64,000 nt of DNA, taken from Prochilodus magdalenae (lineage: Eukaryota; Chordata; Actinopteri; Characiformes; Prochilodontidae). The notes under the pieces are model-generated. The model worked only from the letters and a program-made list of their open reading frames with translations. It made no database searches and was not told the DNA's origin. Shown in pieces: positions 10,683 through 21,443 of the stretch (positions are counted from its first letter, which is position 1; each line of letters starts with the position of its first letter). Where the stretch lies: the NCBI GenBank assembly GCA_024036415.1, contig JAMWET010001084.1, positions 77,501-141,500 of the forward strand, read 5' to 3'. Both the position numbers and the translations under genes were made by a program.

Positions 10683-11350
10683 GGGTTTCCAAAAGTATTC
10701 ACTCCCCCATCCAAGTCATTAAATTCAGGTGTTACAATCACTTCCGTGATCACAGGTGTATAAAACTGAGCACCTAGACCTGCAGACTGCTCCTACAGAC
10801 GTTAGTGAGAGAATGGGTCGCTCTCAGGAGCTCAGTGAACTCCAGCGTGGTACTGTGATAGGATGCTCCACCTGTGCTACAAGTCCAGTGGTGAAATTCC
10901 CTCCCTACTAAATATTCCACAGTCCACTGTCAGTGGGATTAGAACACAGTGGGAGTGATCGGGAACGACAGCAACTCAGCCAGGAAGGGTTAGACCACGT
11001 ACAATGACAGCAGGGTCAGCGGATGCTGAGGGTCATAGGTCACAGAGGTCACCAGCTTTCTACAGAGTCCATCACTACAGACCTCCAAACTTCATGTGTC
11101 CTTCAGATCAGCTCAGGAACAGTGTGTAGAGCTTCATGGAATGGGTTTCCATGGCGAGCAGCTGCATCCCAGCCTTACATCACCAAGCGCAGTGCTGATG
11201 GTGGAATACAGTGGTGTAAAGCTCCGCCCCTGGACTCTAGAGCAGTGGAGGCGTGTCCTCTGGAGGGATCACATTTCTCCATCTGGCAGTCCGATGGACG
11301 AGTCTGGGATTGGCGGTACCAGGAGAACTGACTGCACTGTGCCGAGTGTA
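10683..11350 (+). pseudogene. Tc1-like transposase remnant, 5' two-thirds
   Basis: The transposase would cut and paste its own element at TA sites. A start ATG at 10813 begins MGRSQELSE, the usual N-terminus of a fish Tc1 lineage. The frame then breaks several times. The frame from 11023 carries QLSTESITTDLQTSC (second helix-turn-helix region), AAASQPYITK, and HFSIWQSDGRVW around the first catalytic block. The expected WSDES at that block is destroyed (WRDHIS), so the first catalytic aspartate is gone. The sequence stops matching near 11350, before the second catalytic D and the E. A short left-terminal region (AAAAGTATTCACTCCCCCAT-like) precedes it. It is dead by frameshifts and 3' truncation. 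The fragment at 28045-28590 is a related copy on the other strand. Confidence 0.85.
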
Positions 11351-12566
11351 GAGTTTTGTGTTGACCTGATCCAGCCAGCAGGCCAGGATAATGTCACTAT
11401 CTGGGAATATCCAGTGTTTTATCTGTGGGATAAACCGCAGGGACGGTTCCAGTCTAGTAACTGTAATAAACTATGCTGAAGGCCGACTGATAAAATCGGG
11501 TCCTAGCTATCATACAGTAGCTGCCCTGCTGAGTGGAGCTGTGTGTAAACTCGGGAACATTCAATAAAGATGATGATAAAAGATTTACACTTCTTGATTT
11601 CCCCCTTGAAAGATTTGTCATTCTCTGAGTTTTATGAATAAAGTCATCAGTAAAAAGCCTCTCAAAAGTCATTAAGGCTGGTGGCTTAGGCAGGAACAAG
11701 GCTTTTACTATTACCACTAAAGACTCAGCTCATAATTCACATTCATATTAAACACTCGGGCAGTAAAGTGACCCGCCGCTACGGAAGAAAAGAGCTGTGG
11801 CTACAGACGAGCCGTGTGATCATGAATGTGCACATATATACACAGATACGCTCTTAATAAAGACGTTTATTTACACACACACTACACAGAACCCAAACAG
11901 AACCAGCTGAACTTACGGTTCTAACATTAGTGCATGTTCCACCTGCTCGACGGACAGAACCATTAATGATTTTTCAGTTTTTTCCCCCCTTATTTTTCGG
12001 TTTCACTCCATAACATCTCGCTAGGTTAATTAGCTAGCTAGCTAACTTAGCCACTGTTTAGCTTATTAGCTGCAGTGAACCAGTATACTACTCACACACG
12101 TCTACATTAACACAGAACCGTGTGGAGACCCAACCCAGCTTTTATTTTTCTCTGTGGAGTGTTAATATGAGCAGAAACACTCTCTCAGTGGCTGCTAGCA
12201 TAAGCGCTAAGAGCGTTAGCTTCTCCTAGCTGGTCTTCTGATGTAGTAATGCTCTCTACAGAGTAATAACGCTACACATATGGATCAGAACATCATCCCG
12301 TCCTAGTTTACACTCTGGAGCTCTTACTGGAGTATCATAGTGCTGGTGGAACTTAAAGGATTCACTAAACTGGGATTAGCTTCAGATGCTAACGTTAGCA
12401 AACACAGAGGATCCTCAGTGAGGCTAATAAAGCAGCTCTACCTAGGGTGGCCATACATCCGGTTTTAGGCCGGGACAGTCCGGTGCAGTACCTGGACGGA
12501 CACCTAGTTCTCTAAAAGGTTCACGCACCGAGAATAATGTGTGCCATTGGCTCACGTCCATGTCAA
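11351..12566. other. Unassigned sequence with one repeat stub
   Basis: Mostly unique AT-moderate DNA without gene evidence. The stub at about 12438-12510 (CTAGGGTGGCCATACATCC, CCGGGACAGTCCGG) resembles, from memory, the end of a common fish DNA transposon. Confidence 0.4.
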
Positions 12567-13137
12567 GATGTGCAGCACCATCGGCAGACGGACTACATGC
12601 ACACAGACCGTTACCACGACTGTCCTTAACACCACGTCACTGTCACCAAAGACTGCAGTGGTGTCGTACCAGACTGTCATGGAGTGACTCAGAATGGCAG
12701 CGGGTCATCTTCAGTGACGAGTCCCGCTTTAGTCTTGGTGGAGACGCCCAACGAATCCGTGTGTGGAGGCACCGTGGTCAGCACCAAGATGAACGGTTTG
12801 TGGTCACACGTCCAGAAGGCCTGGTGTCCCTCCACCTCCACCCCTACCGCACCATCTGCAGGAACTGTGTGAGGATGTTCAAGCTGCATGGGATGGATTA
12901 TCACAGGACTCCATTAGGAACCTCTACAGCTCCATACCGAGACGTCTGGCGTGTTGGGTTAGCGAACACGGCGGCCCGACGCCATACTGAGAGACAGACT
13001 TCTGTATGTGTAGCTCAATAAATATTGATCATATCAGTCTAAACTTATCATCAGTTATTGATCCTGGTCACCTTTATCTTCCTTCCCAGCACACCTGCAC
13101 TCCCACACCTCCTTCTGGGTGCAGCTGTCGTTCTGAT
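12567..13137 (+). mobile_element. Internally deleted Tc1-derived element, copy 1
   Basis: It encodes the middle of a Tc1 transposase: HAHRPLPRLSLTPRHCH, then WSDSEWQRVIFSDESRFS with the first catalytic D (FSDES), then IRVWRHRGQHQDERFVV. After VVTRPE the protein jumps, in another frame, to a normal Tc1 C-terminus (LQELCEDVQAAWDGL, SIRNLYSSIP, a glycine-rich EHGGPTPY end). The block with the second D and the E is missing. The same junction recurs in the copies at 25 kb, 51.8 kb, 57 kb and 63 kb. The right end carries CCTTCTGGGTGCAGCTGT, the inverse of the far end of the 63-kb copy, so this is the terminal inverted repeat. The left part, with the helix-turn-helix, is missing. Non-autonomous. Confidence 0.85.
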
Positions 13138-13734
13138 AAGTGTATGTTAATGTCTGAGACGAGCTTTATAAGTCTGTGCTATTCTGAAAGGACCCAGAAT
13201 AACAGACTGCCACTAGAGGGCGCTAGTGGACATTAGCGTTATCTTGATGTTTGGATATTCATGTTGGGATGTTTATGGCCCTAACTGGAATTCTGGCACT
13301 AATACTAACGGTTCCCCACCCGTTTTTTTCCTAGGCCTAGTTTTCCGCTCAGGTGGTGGTGTTTCGGATACGCTCAGGAAAGAACATTTCCTTTCGTGTG
13401 TAGAAACCTGATTCGGCTCTCGGAGTGATAAAAAGACGGATTAATTTTTCCTGAAAGGGCATCTGCTCCTAAAGAATTTCATCAGATCAGCAGGAGTGCG
13501 GCTTTGACATCACATCCATACAGAAGAGCGATAGCACATTGTATTACTATATTTGTGAGGACCTCCATTCATTTATGTTGGCGCAGCTGAGTACTGCAAT
13601 GCCTACACTTAATCTCGTCCTCCATCCAAACCTCACTGACCACATGGAATCCCTCTATTCCCAACTCAACCATTTTGTTCTTTTGATGAGAATGTGAAGA
13701 ATGATCCTGAACTGAGTCCTTACAGCAATGTCCT
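13138..13734. other. Unassigned sequence
   Basis: No gene or repeat recognised apart from a CTCF-like site at 13210. Includes a unique stretch near 13340-13560. Confidence 0.35.
13210..13223 (+). promoter_or_regulatory. CTCF-like motif (plus strand)
   Basis: CCACTAGAGGGCGC fits the vertebrate CTCF core CCASYAGRKGGCRS at all 14 positions. The motif is the left part of a small palindrome (CCACTAG ... CTAGTGG, 13210-13229). A perfect match is suggestive but chance or repeat origin is possible. Confidence 0.45.
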
Positions 13735-14745
13735 CACTAATACCTAATCAAATCCTCACAGCAATGTTCCAACAGCAGTACCTGACCTCACTAATGCTCA
13801 GTCAATTCCACACAGCAATGTTCTGACATTAGTACCTAACCTCACTAGTACTCAATAAAATCCTCACAGCAATGTTCCAACATCCATACCTATGCTCTCT
13901 AATGCTCAATCAAATCCTCACAGCAATGTTCCAACATCCATACCTAAGCTCACTAATAATCAATCAAATCCTCAGAGCAATATTCCAACATCCATACCTA
14001 ACCTCACTAATGCTCAGTCAATTCCACACAGCAATGTTCTGACATTAGTACCTAACCTCACTAGTACTCAAACAAATCCTCACAGCAGTGTTTTAACATT
14101 AGCACCGGACCTCACTAATGTTTAATCAAATACTCACAGCAATGTTCTGACATTAGTACCTAACCTCACTAGTACTCAATAAAATCCTTGCAGCAATGTT
14201 CCAACATCCATAACTAAGCTCTCTAATGCTCAATCAAATCCTTACAGCAATGTTCCAACATCCATACCTAAGCTCTCTAATGCTCAATCAAATCCTCACA
14301 GCAATGTTCCAACATCCATACCTAAGCGCGCTAATGCTCAATCAATTCCTGACAGCAATGTTCCAACATCCATACCTAAGCTCACTAATACTCAATCAAA
14401 TCCTCACAGCAATATTCCAACATCAGTACCTGACCTCACTAATGCTCAGTCAATTCCACACAGCAGTGTTCTGACATTAGTACCTAACCTCACTAGTACT
14501 CAATAAAATCCTCACAGCAATGTTCCAACATCCATACCTATGCTCTCTAATGCTCAATCAAATCCTCACAGCAATGTTCCAACATCCATACCTAAGCCCT
14601 CTAATGCTCAATCAAATCCTCACAGCAATGTTCCAACATCCATACCTAAGCTCTCTAATGCTCAATCAAATCCTCACAGCAGTGTTTCAACATTAACACC
14701 GGACCTCACTAGTGTTTAATCAAATCCTCACAGCAATGTTCCTAC
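13735..14745. repeat. 54-bp minisatellite, about 18 copies
   Basis: Consensus blocks are AATCCTCACAGCAATGTTCC, AACATCCATACCTAAGCTC and TCTAATGCTCAATC. The period is 54 bp, a multiple of three, so open frames of 77-82 codons appear with an 18-residue repeat (QSNPHSNVPTSIPKLTN). Two variants are mixed: one with CATCCATACC and one with CATTAGTACC. There is no sign that it is expressed. Confidence 0.93.
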
Positions 14746-14859
14746 GTCTAATGGACAGCCCTCCCAGAAGTATAGATGCAGTTACTGCAGCAGAGGGAAG
14801 GCTGGGGGATCACACAGGGGTCTACACAGTTACGGATATATGGCACATATCCATCTGCA

Positions 14860-14975
14860 GAGGTGGAGCCATTATCCCTGCCTCCACAGAGGTGGAGCCA
14901 TTATCCCTGCCTCCACAGAGGTGGAGCCATTATCCCTGCCTCCACAGAGGTGGAGCCATTATCCCTGCCTCCACA
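14860..14975. repeat. Perfect 29-bp tandem repeat, 4 copies
   Basis: Four identical units, each GAGGTGGAGCCATTATCC followed by CTGCCTCCACA, totalling 116 bp. The absence of differences implies very recent expansion or array collapse/expansion during assembly. Confidence 0.95.
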
Positions 14976-15275
14976 ATACGTATCTGTGATGATCAGTGTA
15001 ATCACCCAGGCAAACAAACCCTAAAGAGCCGGGATTATCATGTGATAGGAGCCATTAGATATGCTGGGAAGCAAATGAGACATGCCTGGTTATGAATTAT
15101 TAATACTTTAAATGCGGAGCCTCGTAGCGCAGGCATGCAGCGTGGGGGTGGAGGAGCTGCGCTAGCTGATTTAATATCACAAGGCTAATCTCCGCAGCGC
15201 CGCGAATCTTAGATGAAGAGCTTCACGTGGCATCGGTGGAGAGCCGAGCTGTGGTGGATAGAACAGAGGTCTAAC
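14976..15275. other. Unassigned spacer
   Basis: 300 bp of unique sequence between two arrays, with no feature seen. Confidence 0.35.
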
Positions 15276-15995
15276 CATGTGCTTCCACTCAGTGGCCACT
15301 TTATTAGAAACACTGACTTTGTACTTCCACTCAGTGGCCACTTTATTAGAAACACCCACTTTGTACTTCCACTCAGTGGCCACTTTATTAGAAACACCCA
15401 CTTTGTGCTTCCACTCAGTGGCCACTTTATTAGAAACACCTACCTTGTGCTTCAACTCAGTGGCCACTTTATTGGAAACACCCATCTTTTACTTCCACTC
15501 AGTGGCCACTTTATTGGAAACACCAACCTTGTGTTTCCACTCAGTGGCCACTTTATTAGAAACACCACCCTTGTGTTTCCACTCAGTGGCCACTTTATTG
15601 AAAACACCACCCTTGTGCTTCCACTAACTGGCCACTTTATTAGAAACACCCATCTTGTACTTCCACTCAGTGGCCACTTTATTGGAAACACCCATCTTGT
15701 ACTTCCACTCAGTGGCCACTTTATTGGAAACACCCATCATTTACTTCCACTCAGTGGCCACTTTATTGGAAACACCCCCTTGTACTTCCACTCAGTGGCC
15801 ACTTTATTAGAAACACCCACCTTGTACTTCCACTCAGTGGCCACTTTATTAGAAACACTGACTTTGTGCTTCCACTCAGTGGCCACTTTATTAGAAACAC
15901 TGACTTTGTGTTTCCACTCAGTGGCCACTTTATTAGAAACACTGACTTTGTACTTCCACTCAGTGGCCACTTTATTAGAAACACCACCTTTGTTT
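15276..15995. repeat. 42-bp minisatellite, array 1, about 17 copies
   Basis: The unit reads TGGCCACTTTATTAGAAACA, then a short variable part, then CTTTGTACTTCCACTCAG; period 42 bp. Open frames on both strands (for example a 14-residue LPLSGHFIRNTHFV repeat over 263 codons) follow from the multiple-of-three period. The same monomer builds a second array at 49616-50410, where CTCAG is mostly CTAAC. It is also related to part of the palindromic repeat (TCCACTCTATTAGACACTCC), see findings. Confidence 0.95.
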
Positions 15996-16137
15996 GTAGG
16001 TTAATGTCTTGTTTTGGACTGTACAGTCTGAACAACAGAACCGGTCATTATGTCCCAGTTGGATCATGATTGCGGGTTATGTAATTTAATTAGCTCTGGA
16101 GATTTTGGTTCCCCTGAGCCCACCTTGCCCACCAGTG

Positions 16138-16138
<1 letters not shown>

Positions 16139-16168
<30 letters not shown>
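16139..16168. repeat. (GAT)n microsatellite
   Basis: About ten GAT/ATG trinucleotide units, directly visible. Confidence 0.93.
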
Positions 16169-16869
16169 CTGTTTTCCAGGGAAACGGTCTGACATCTTGT
16201 TTGGTTCTCCTGCTCTGTTAAATGTGTCGGATCAGTTTATCCATCTTCGGCTGCGACCATAGACCTCACCGTGGCTTGTGTGCACAGCTCTGGACTAACA
16301 CCTCTCCGCGGACGTTGAGCACTTATGGAGACTGAGCGGCGTAGCGGGTTCACTGTAATGCTCAGTGCGTGTGCGGGTTGCCAGAGGTTGTTTTCTACAG
16401 TTTGTTTATCCACAGGCAGCTTGGCGGGTTGAACATGCATCCCGTAGTTGCAGGTAGAGGGATTTTTTTTTTTCCTCCTCCAGAGCCGGCCGGTCTGCGA
16501 GTCCATTCACATTACCGTGTGTGCTTTAGGCTTGACCTTCATCTTTGTCTGAGAAACTCGAGGGCACCCGAGGCTGCGGGCAGCCGAAGGATCATTTAGC
16601 TCTTTAAACAAAGCGCTCTCATTAGAGTCCGTGAGGAACGGCCACTTTCTCTCCGTGTTCCCTCAGGAGCCCGCGGAGAGGAGGGTGGATGGCGGCCGGC
16701 TGCAGCTCTGTGCTGGAGAGTTTGAGCGTATTGGCGAACCTGGTGGCCCAGTCCTCATTCATATCCTGGCTTATGTAGGCGCATTTCACCATGCGCTGGT
16801 TTTAAAGGTCAAGTCAAACAGAGTAAGAGGGGACTGGAAAGCCGAGCTGTGTTAGAAGCTGGGTTAGCA
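16169..16869. other. Unassigned unique sequence
   Basis: About 700 bp without tandem structure; moderately GC-rich near 16550-16720. No supported gene. Confidence 0.35.
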
Positions 16870-17645
16870 TTGGTAAAGCCCCTACGGTACTTCCATATAG
16901 CGGCCAATCAGAATGTAGATAACCAACCACCCACAGCATAGAACCAAAAAGGGTTCTTCTGTTATGGTGGTGGTGTGTTAGTGTGTGTGGTGCTGGTGTG
17001 AGTGGATCAGACACAGCAGTGCTGCTGGACACCTTGGTGCCCAATCTGGACTGAGAATCTTCCACCAACCAGAACCATCCAGCCAACAGCGTCCTGTGGG
17101 CAGAGTCCTGTGGAGTGGCGTCCTGTGGGCAGCGTCCTGTGGAGCAGCATCCTGTGGGCAGGGTCCTGTGGAGCAGCATCCTGTGGAGCAGCGTCCTGTG
17201 GGCAGCGTCCTGTGGGGCAGCGTCCTGTGGAGCAGCATCCTGTGGGCAGGGTCCTGTGGAGCAGCATCCTGTGGAGCAGCATCCTGTGGGGCAGCGTCCT
17301 GTGGGCAGTGTCCTGTGGGCAGAGTCCTGTGTCCACGGATGAAGGACTAGAGGATGACCAACACTGCACTGTGCAGCAGCAGATGAGCTATCGTCTCTGA
17401 CTGTCCATCTACAAGGTGGACCAGCAAGGTAGGAGTGTCTAATAGAGTGGACAGTGAGTGGACACAGTGTCTCAACACTCCAGCAGCACTGCTGTGTCTG
17501 ATCCACTCACACCAGCACCACCCACACTAACACACCACCACCATGTCAGTGTCACTGCAGTGCTGAGAATGATCCGCCACCCACATCATACCTGCTCTGT
17601 GGTGGTCCTGTGGGGGTCCTGTGGGGGTCCTGACCATTGAAGAAC
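16870..17645. repeat. Palindromic interspersed repeat, copy 2 (both arms)
   Basis: The left arm (about 16975-17032, GTGGTGCTGGTGTGAGTGG, GATCAGACACAGCAGTGCTG) is the reverse complement of the right arm (about 17479-17536, CAGCACTGCTGTGTCTGATC, CCACTCACACCAGCACCA). Between the arms lie the core blocks shared with copy 1 in opposite orientation, including GACCAGCAAGGTAGGAGTG and GTCTAATAGAGTGGACAG. The centre has expanded into a short-period array (17088-17335). The right flank ends GGTCCTGACCATTGAAGAAC and runs directly into a SINE. Confidence 0.85.
17088..17335. repeat. ~15-bp minisatellite inside the palindromic element
   Basis: Repeated (A/G)TCCTGTGGAGCAGC and GTCCTGTGGGCAG units, about 16 copies. 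The seed motif (CAGCGTCCTGTGGGCAG) is the normal loop sequence of this element, also seen as its inverse CTGCCCACAGGA in copy 1. The array therefore arose by amplification within the element. Long open frames here in five of six frames are artefacts. Confidence 0.9.
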
Positions 17646-17828
17646 AGGGTAATACAGTATACAGAGTGAAACACCCACATACCAGTGCCCATCAGCACAT
17701 GTGCCCGGAGCAGTGGGCACCCCCATCTACCCCCATGCTTCAGTCTAGTTCTTTCGGCTCAGGGAATCGTACTGGCACCCTTCCGATCACAAGGCTGGTT
17801 CCCTAACCGCTAGCCCACGACTGCCCCA
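17646..17828 (-). mobile_element. tRNA-derived SINE
   Basis: On the minus strand the element starts GGGGCAGTCGTGGGCTAGCG, with an A-box-like TGGGCTAGCGG. A degenerate B box, GTGCCAGTACGATTCCC, follows. Then come CATGGGGGTAGATGG and CCACTGCTCCGGGCACA, which resemble the body of a common teleost tRNA SINE as I remember it. It directly abuts the palindromic element. I see no clear target-site duplication. Name not assigned. Confidence 0.65.
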
Positions 17829-19377
17829 TAGAGCGTCGCTCTGAAGCATTCCCAAACAGGCATGGTCTACCGCCGTCGCTGTTCCGGTTTCGGATTTGGT
17901 ATCTTAACAAACTGCACTGTACAGTGAACTTGAAGCTGCCTACAGATTCGGCGCCTGTGTGATCGCGAGGCTGAGCTTGTCTGGGTTCCCCTGTCCCGTT
18001 ACTCCCAACAGCAGGAACTCCGAAAGGTTCGGTTTGTCTCTCAACTCGGGAGCTGCTGATTGGCTCAGAGCTGCGTCTGTAGTGCTCCAGCTTTTCCTAT
18101 AGCTAGCAAAAAAAATGATTCATTCCAGGTGAGACCCTGAGCACAGCCCTGACTGAAGCTCCTCGTCGTTCTCATCGCCAATAAATTAACCCCTGATTCG
18201 TCCTAATCCCGGCCTGGGTGGCTGGACATACTCTGCGTTACTGTGACGGCGTTCCGATATCAGATATAAACCCCGCTGTGAGCGGTTCATTCATTTTCCC
18301 ACTGCTTTTTTCGTCCACCGTTTTGTCCGGTGTCCAGATGGTTCCTCCTAATGAAGGTTCTCCTCTTGTGGTAGTTTAACATAATGCACGGAGTGGCAGT
18401 GGCGTTCCAGACGTAATCTGACGGTTGCACTACGGTGCACACTGGAATGGTTGTACTGCTGCACAGGAGCTTATAGTGCAAGTGCTGATCAGGGTTCCCA
18501 CCACAGAGGATCAGATCTTGTGGATTTATGTTTATTCGTGGATTCCTCCATTCCTCCATTCCTCTTTGTGAATCCTCCATCCCTCCCAGTGTGTGGGCCG
18601 GATATTGGAGCGAAGAGGAATAGCGACTGTGCCCCGTTCCTCTCCCCTCTCTGCAGAGCCGGCTCTCTGAGTGATGCTCTGTTTGATAAGCTGCCGTTTT
18701 CCGCTCCATAGGAATGAATGATTTCATTACTGCGGTGGTATACGATCCCGGCGGTATGCTGACAGCCGGACTGCTGTGGCTCCAAACCTTTTAGCGGTGC
18801 TTGAAAATCCGGTCAGGAGTCACTGCAGTTTTCAGGTTTCCTCCCGTTTCAGGCCAGATCGTTATGAGGAATCTATAGAGGCCCATTCCCGCCAGGAAGA
18901 GGAGGAAAAATCACCTCCCTGCTCCTTTGGCCGTATTTCTCCTCCTTTGTTTCCAGCAGCCGTACTTCAGAATATCAACTTGACTGGTGACGTTCCTGGA
19001 TTATTGGGTACATTGATAAATCCAGCTGGATGCTGAATTTAAAGAGCAGATCCTTCGCTCATATTCAGCAGCATGCCATCATTAAAAGACACCAGGTCAG
19101 TGTATTCACACACTCATTCATTATTATGTCATCAGACTGTTGAACTCTTCAACACACACACCCATAATGAACACACACATGTCAAATACTCAGTCATGCA
19201 TATTAGAACTGTACACAGTATTATTAATATATAATTTATATAATATTTATAATGTATTAATAATAATGTATTATTAATATATATTTATTTTAACTCCCAT
19301 CTCTTTTTTTTAATGCTGCTAAATTATGTGCAATAATCTCACTGTTTATTATTCTCAAGCACTTCATCACTTTCCAG
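17829..19377. other. Unassigned sequence
   Basis: About 1.5 kb with no recognised repeat apart from AT-rich runs at 19200-19290. An open frame on the minus strand (18287-18727, 146 codons) lacks motifs and splice support. Unique stretches near 18000-18300 and 18780-19040 could be non-coding conserved DNA; untested. Confidence 0.35.
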
Positions 19378-19915
19378 TGTTAGGTTTACAGCTACAGCGT
19401 TATGTTTACAGCTAAAGTGTTGTTTACAGCTACAGTGTTAAGTTTGCAGCTGCAGTGTTATGTTTACAGCTACTGTGTTTACAGGTACAGTGTTATGTTT
19501 ACAGCTACAGTGTTAAGTTTACAGCTATTGTGTTTACAGCTACAGTGTTGTTTACAGCTACGGTGTTATGTTTACAGCTACTGTGTTAAGTTTACAGCTA
19601 CAGTGTTATGTTTACAGCTACAGTGTTATGTTTACAGCTACTGTGTTTACAGCTACAGTGTTGTTTACAGCTGCAGTGTTATGTTTACAGCTACTGTGTT
19701 ATGTTTACAGCTACAGTGTTATGTTTACAGCTACTGTGTTTACAGCTACAGTGTTGTTTACAGCTACTGTGTTAAGTTTACAGCTACAGTGTTATGTTTA
19801 CAGCTACAGTGTTATGTTTACAGCTACTGTGTTTACAGCTACAGTGTTGTTTACAGCTACTGTGTTATGTTTACAGCTACTGTGTTAAGTTTACAGCTAC
19901 AGTGTTATGTTTACA
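19378..19915. repeat. ~20-bp minisatellite (TTTACAGCTACAGTGTT), about 27 copies
   Basis: Units GTTATGTTTACAGCTACAGT and variants (GTTAAG, TGTTTACAGCTACTGT) with lengths of about 15-21 bp. Open frames of up to 246 codons cross it and run on into unique sequence; they are repeat artefacts. Immediately upstream (19320-19377) is AT-rich unique sequence. Confidence 0.93.
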
Positions 19916-20787
19916 TATATGTTACAGTGGGCAATAATTTCATCACATGGAAACATAGCAATATCTTTGTAAGTGTAATGTATAATTTCCTATTTGATAC
20001 ATTCCCCCCACCCCTCCGCCCATATTTATACTTATGTCTCGTCTACACTGTTATGTTACTCGTATGTTGTGTGTGCACATCTGAGTTTGGAGAAATGCAG
20101 TCATGTTCAGCTTTGACTTATGGCAATAAGTCATTATTCTAAATACTGAGTCAATATAGCAAGACAACAAGTCTCATTTTCAGGCAACGCATTATTATTC
20201 TAAGATGCCCAGTCGTAATGTTGATGTAACAGCACGTTATTTCAAACTGCTTAGTCAAAAAATCTCAATATGACATAAAAGGGCAGAAAGAAAAACCATA
20301 GGTCAGTGTTTTCTCTTTGCCAGGTGGGAGCGGGCAAAGAGAGCTGTACTCGTGAGGTAAACCCTGTGATAATACGAGAACCGTTTCCGGCGCTCTTCAG
20401 AAGCTTATATATTGTTGCTGCCTAAAGGAAAACTGCTATCTCTGAAATGGATGGTGACTTTACAGGAGAGGCCAAAAACCCAGCTCAGTTTAAATGTAAG
20501 TCAATGGAACCAGACGTCTTTCCTAGCCATTCTGGGCTTTTGTGTTGGTCCATTCGTCATGGAATTTACAGTGTGCATTGTGTAAACAGCAGCTGCTGTG
20601 TTCAAGTGATGCATAAAAGTGAAAATCAACAAATTCGGAGGAATGTAGGTACTGGATAAATGGGTTCTTCGGTTAGGACAACCATGTGTTCCCTGTAGCT
20701 CCTCATCACCGACTAACAACATTCCTATCCCTGTGTTCCAACATGACAAATGTGCAAATGTGATTGATTCTTAGATCGTGACTAAGA
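19916..20787. other. Unassigned sequence with likely old interspersed repeats
   Basis: Degenerate AAGTCATTATTCTAAATAC-like repetition at 20090-20270, and a stretch at 20440-20660 (CAATGGAACCAGACGTC, TGGAATTTACAGTGTGCAT) that resembles dispersed fish repeats from memory. No gene evidence. Confidence 0.4.
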
Positions 20788-21443
20788 TGATTGGCTAAAA
20801 GGAGGGACTGCATGTGGGCGTGGCCAAAGACCACAGTGTGAAGGAAGTAGCTGAATCTGCAGGTGTATGGAAGCGTACAGTCATCGGGGTCTACCAGCAG
20901 TGGATACAATCCCAGCCTACAGGGAATTCTCCTCGGAACTGTGCCAGTGAAGGCCTCCACCTTATCTGGACCAGCTGACCAGTTCCTTAATGTAAGAGTG
21001 TCTGAACACTGATGTGGCTACATCCAGGAACTCGTCCAGTACATGCCCGATCCAGTCCCAGCCGTTACTGGTGCTCATGGAGGGGTCACATGGTTTGTTT
21101 CAGTCACGTAGAACCGTTCCCTTTACTAAAGAACCCTTCACATAGTGTGTAATAGGGTTAAAATTTTGGGAAGAAATATTTAATTTTGATTCTTTGAGAC
21201 TAATATTTTAACTGTGACCTAAAATTAGGATTATCTTGCATAAATTGAGTTAGTCAGTTGGTCCAGATGTGGTGGATTCCTTCCCTGGCACAATTCCGAG
21301 GAGAATTCCCTGTAGACTGGGATTGTATCCACTGCTGGTAGACCCGTATGACCGTACGCTTCCATACACCTGCAGATTCAGCTACTTCCTTCACACTATG
21401 GTCTTTGGCCACGCCCACATGCAGTCCCTCCTTTTAGCCAATC
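20788..21443. mobile_element. Inverted pair of Tc1-like helix-turn-helix segments
   Basis: 20788-20990 and 21253-21443 are near-identical inverted copies separated by about 260 bp. They share AAAGGAGGGACTGCATGTGG, TGAAGGAAGTAGCTGAATC, GTGGATACAATCCCAGCC and GGAATTCTCCTCGGAA. The left arm on plus reads VGVAKDHSVKEVAESAG, KRTVIGVYQQWIQSQPTGNS, which matches the N-terminal helix-turn-helix layout of Tc1 transposases. Neither arm reaches a catalytic domain. This could be two nested insertions in opposite orientation or a fold-back derivative. Confidence 0.65.

Noticed and set aside
15213..16004. 263-codon repeat protein with LPLSGHFIRNT units
   Set aside because: Period 42 bp is a multiple of three, so frames persist on both strands; the array is non-coding minisatellite.
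16814..17506. 230-codon protein with CCSTG/CPQDA repeats
   Set aside because: It is a frame through the expanded core of the palindromic repeat; several other frames are equally open.
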